This document shows, in pieces, positions 62,503 through 64,000 of a DNA stretch of 64,000 nt. The stretch is from the NCBI RefSeq assembly GCF_039852015.1, contig NZ_CP156626.1, positions 1,336,249 through 1,400,248 of the forward strand. The letters are read 5' to 3'. The notes below the pieces were generated by a model that was not told the DNA's origin, did no database searches, and saw nothing but the letters and a program-made list of their open reading frames with translations. The DNA is from Robbsia sp. KACC 23696 (lineage in GTDB: Bacteria; Pseudomonadota; Gammaproteobacteria; Burkholderiales; Burkholderiaceae). Position 1 is the stretch's first letter. Each line of letters begins with the position of its first letter. The translations under genes were made by a program, and so were the position numbers.

Positions 62503-64000
62503 ATGTTTGGAAAACTTACACTAGCGGATATTCCGTATAACGTGCCCATCGTGGCCGGTGTCGGTATCGTCATTATTTTGGGTGGCCTCGCCTTACTGGC
62601 CCTCATCACGTATTACAAGAAGTGGACCTACCTCTGGAAAGAGTGGATCACCACGGTCGACCACAAGAAGCTGGGCGTGATGTACATCATCGTCGCCCTG
62701 GTCATGTTGATTCGCGGTTTCTCCGACGCGATCATGATGCGTTCGCAGTTGGCGATTGCCTACGATGCCCCGGGGTATCTGCCGCCACACCACTACGACC
62801 AGATCTTCTCGGCGCACGGCGTCATCATGATTTTCTTCATGGCGATGACGTTCATGATCGGCCTGATGAATATCGTCGTGCCGCTGCAGATCGGCGCACG
62901 TGACGTGGCCTTCCCGTTCCTGAACTCGATGAGCTTCTGGATGACGGCATCGGCCGTGATCCTGATCAACGCGTCGTTGTTGATCGGCGAGTTCGCACAG
63001 ACGGGTTGGTTGGCCTATCCGCCGCTGTCGGAGCTGCAGTTCAGTCCGGGTGTGGGGGTGGACTACTACATCTGGGCCTTGCAGATATCGGGGGTGGGAA
63101 CGCTCCTGACCGGTGTGAACTTCTTCGTCACGATCGTCAAGATGCGTGCGCCGGGCATGACGTACTTCAAGCTGCCGGTGTTTACGTGGACGGCGCTGTG
63201 TACGAACGTGCTGATCATGCTGGCCTTCCCGATCCTGACCGTGACGCTGGCGTTGCTGGGACTGGACCGTTATCTGGGTATGCACTTCTTCACCAATGAC
63301 GGTGGCGGCAACCAGATGTTGTACCTGAACCTGATCTGGGCATGGGGTCACCCCGAGGTGTACATCCTGATCCTGCCAGCGTTCGGTATTTTCTCGGAAG
63401 TTGTATCGACCTTCGCGCGCAAGCCGTTGTTCGGTTACAAGACGATGGTGTACGCGACCTGCTCGATCATGGTCCTGTCGTTCGTCGTGTGGCTGCACCA
63501 CTTCTTCACGATGGGTTCGGGCGCGGACGTCAACGCGTTCTTCGGTATCACGACGATGATCATCGCGATCCCGACGGGCGTGAAGATCTTCAACTGGCTG
63601 TTCACGATCTACAAGGGTCGCGTGCAATACCATCCGTCGATCCTCTGGACGATCGGCTTCATGGTGACGTTCACGATCGGCGGTATGACGGGCGTGATGC
63701 TCGCGATCCCGGGCGCGGACTTCGTGCTGCACAACTCCTTGTTCCTGATCGCTCACTTCCACAACGTGATTATCGGCGGCGTGGTGTTCGGTTACCTGGC
63801 GGGCTTCTCGTACTGGTTCCCGAAGGCATTCGGCTTCAAGCTGAACGAAAAGTGGGGCAAGGCTGCATTCTGGTTCTGGCTGGTGGGCTTCTACGTCGCC
63901 TTCATGCCGCTGTACGTGCTGGGCTTCATGGGTGCAACGCGCCGTATGAACCACTACGACAATCCGGAATGGCATCCGTGGATGATCATCGCCTTCATCG
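62503..64000 (+). CDS. cyoB: Cytochrome bo3 ubiquinol oxidase subunit I (3' end outside window)
   Basis: Starts at ATG 62503, 3 bases after the cyoA stop, and runs off the window (about 499 residues seen of ~660). Haem-copper core: low-spin haem His in [10 protein letters not shown], CuB/haem o3 His in [17 protein letters not shown] and [11 protein letters not shown], and [13 protein letters not shown]. The quinol-site residues Arg/Asp ([10 protein letters not shown]) and His/Gln (PHHYDQIFS) support a ubiquinol oxidase. It pumps protons while reducing oxygen. Confidence 0.97.
   Translation, partial: MFGKLTLADIPYNVPIVAGVGIVIILGGLALLALITYYKKWTYLWKEWITTVDHKKLGVMYIIVALVMLIRGFSDAIMMRSQLAIAYDAPGYLPPHHYDQIFSAHGVIMIFFMAMTFMIGLMNIVVPLQIGARDVAFPFLNSMSFWMTASAVILINASLLIGEFAQTGWLAYPPLSELQFSPGVGVDYYIWALQISGVGTLLTGVNFFVTIVKMRAPGMTYFKLPVFTWTALCTNVLIMLAFPILTVTLALLGLDRYLGMHFFTNDGGGNQMLYLNLIWAWGHPEVYILILPAFGIFSEVVSTFARKPLFGYKTMVYATCSIMVLSFVVWLHHFFTMGSGADVNAFFGITTMIIAIPTGVKIFNWLFTIYKGRVQYHPSILWTIGFMVTFTIGGMTGVMLAIPGADFVLHNSLFLIAHFHNVIIGGVVFGYLAGFSYWFPKAFGFKLNEKWGKAAFWFWLVGFYVAFMPLYVLGFMGATRRMNHYDNPEWHPWMIIAFI

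Noticed and set aside
62593-63975. 460-residue minus-strand frame rich in His/Arg/Glu
   Set aside because: Exact antisense of cyoB; long open frames opposite G+C-rich genes are common by chance.
1-64000. CRISPR arrays, insertion sequences, prophage or attachment sites
   Set aside because: No direct-repeat arrays, transposase or integrase genes, or flanking repeats next to the tRNA gene were seen.

Overview
The window looks like a chromosomal piece of a beta-proteobacterium of the order Burkholderiales, probably Burkholderiaceae (genus not resolved). The grounds are high G+C, the hemL-ribD-ribE-ribB-ribH-nusB order, YaeQ, UbiD, a zwf-pgl-glk glucose cluster, a glpR-glpD-glpK-glpF block next to a cyoAB quinol oxidase, and Pro/Tyr-rich exported proteins. 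I see no insertion sequences, prophage, CRISPR array or rRNA. One tRNA gene, tRNA-Gly(CCC), is present.

Region 1 (1-13.1 kb) is core housekeeping: a truncated LysR regulator, tRNA-Gly, a small monooxygenase, YaeQ, a rhodanese, protein-isoaspartate methyltransferase, UppP, TrmB, a DUF1439 lipoprotein, a C40 cell-wall hydrolase, UbiD and a lytic transglycosylase with a long untranslated leader. Region 2 (13.2-20.3 kb, minus strand) is an aminotransferase followed by the riboflavin run hemL>ribD>ribE>ribB-X>ribH>nusB, with translational coupling at two junctions. Region 3 (20.6-25.3 kb) is a Bcr/CflA drug exporter and the glucose catabolic genes zwf-pgl-glk, closed by a strong terminator. Region 4 (25.4-32.6 kb) is a basic amino acid ABC importer (hisJQMP-like) and a Spy/CpxP-like periplasmic protein divergent from its likely OmpR/EnvZ-type two-component pair.

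Region 5 (about 34.8-53.6 kb) is the most unusual part. It holds an RpoN (sigma-54) gene outside the usual lptB/hpf/ptsN context, two paralogous sigma-54 activators (one with a receiver domain, one without), a 1037-residue hybrid histidine kinase and a stand-alone receiver protein. Around them are small stress-type genes: a YqjD/YqjE/YqjK trio, OtsA, two BON proteins, DUF2383, DUF2188 and DUF1488 proteins, and tiny basic, acidic or proline-rich proteins. Reading both strands, I found about ten -24/-12 elements (GG-N10-GC, usually with TTGC) just upstream of these small genes, in the right orientation. I infer a self-contained sigma-54 regulon in which the sigma factor, activators, sensor and targets are encoded together, probably for envelope, osmotic or stationary-phase stress.

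Region 6 (53.6-64 kb) holds a PEBP-family protein, a nitroreductase, the glycerol block glpR, glpD, glpK, glpF (all minus strand, with two GlpR-type operators 21 bp apart upstream of glpD), and cyoA plus a truncated cyoB. Glycerol oxidation by GlpD feeds the quinone pool that the Cyo oxidase drains, so this neighbourhood makes metabolic sense.

Start sites were adjusted by ribosome-binding site and family N-terminus. Several genes appear to use GTG or TTG (uppP, the DUF1439 gene, the aminotransferase, hisM, hisP, the ABC permease, the BrkB-like gene, rpoN, glpF, glpR, cyoA).
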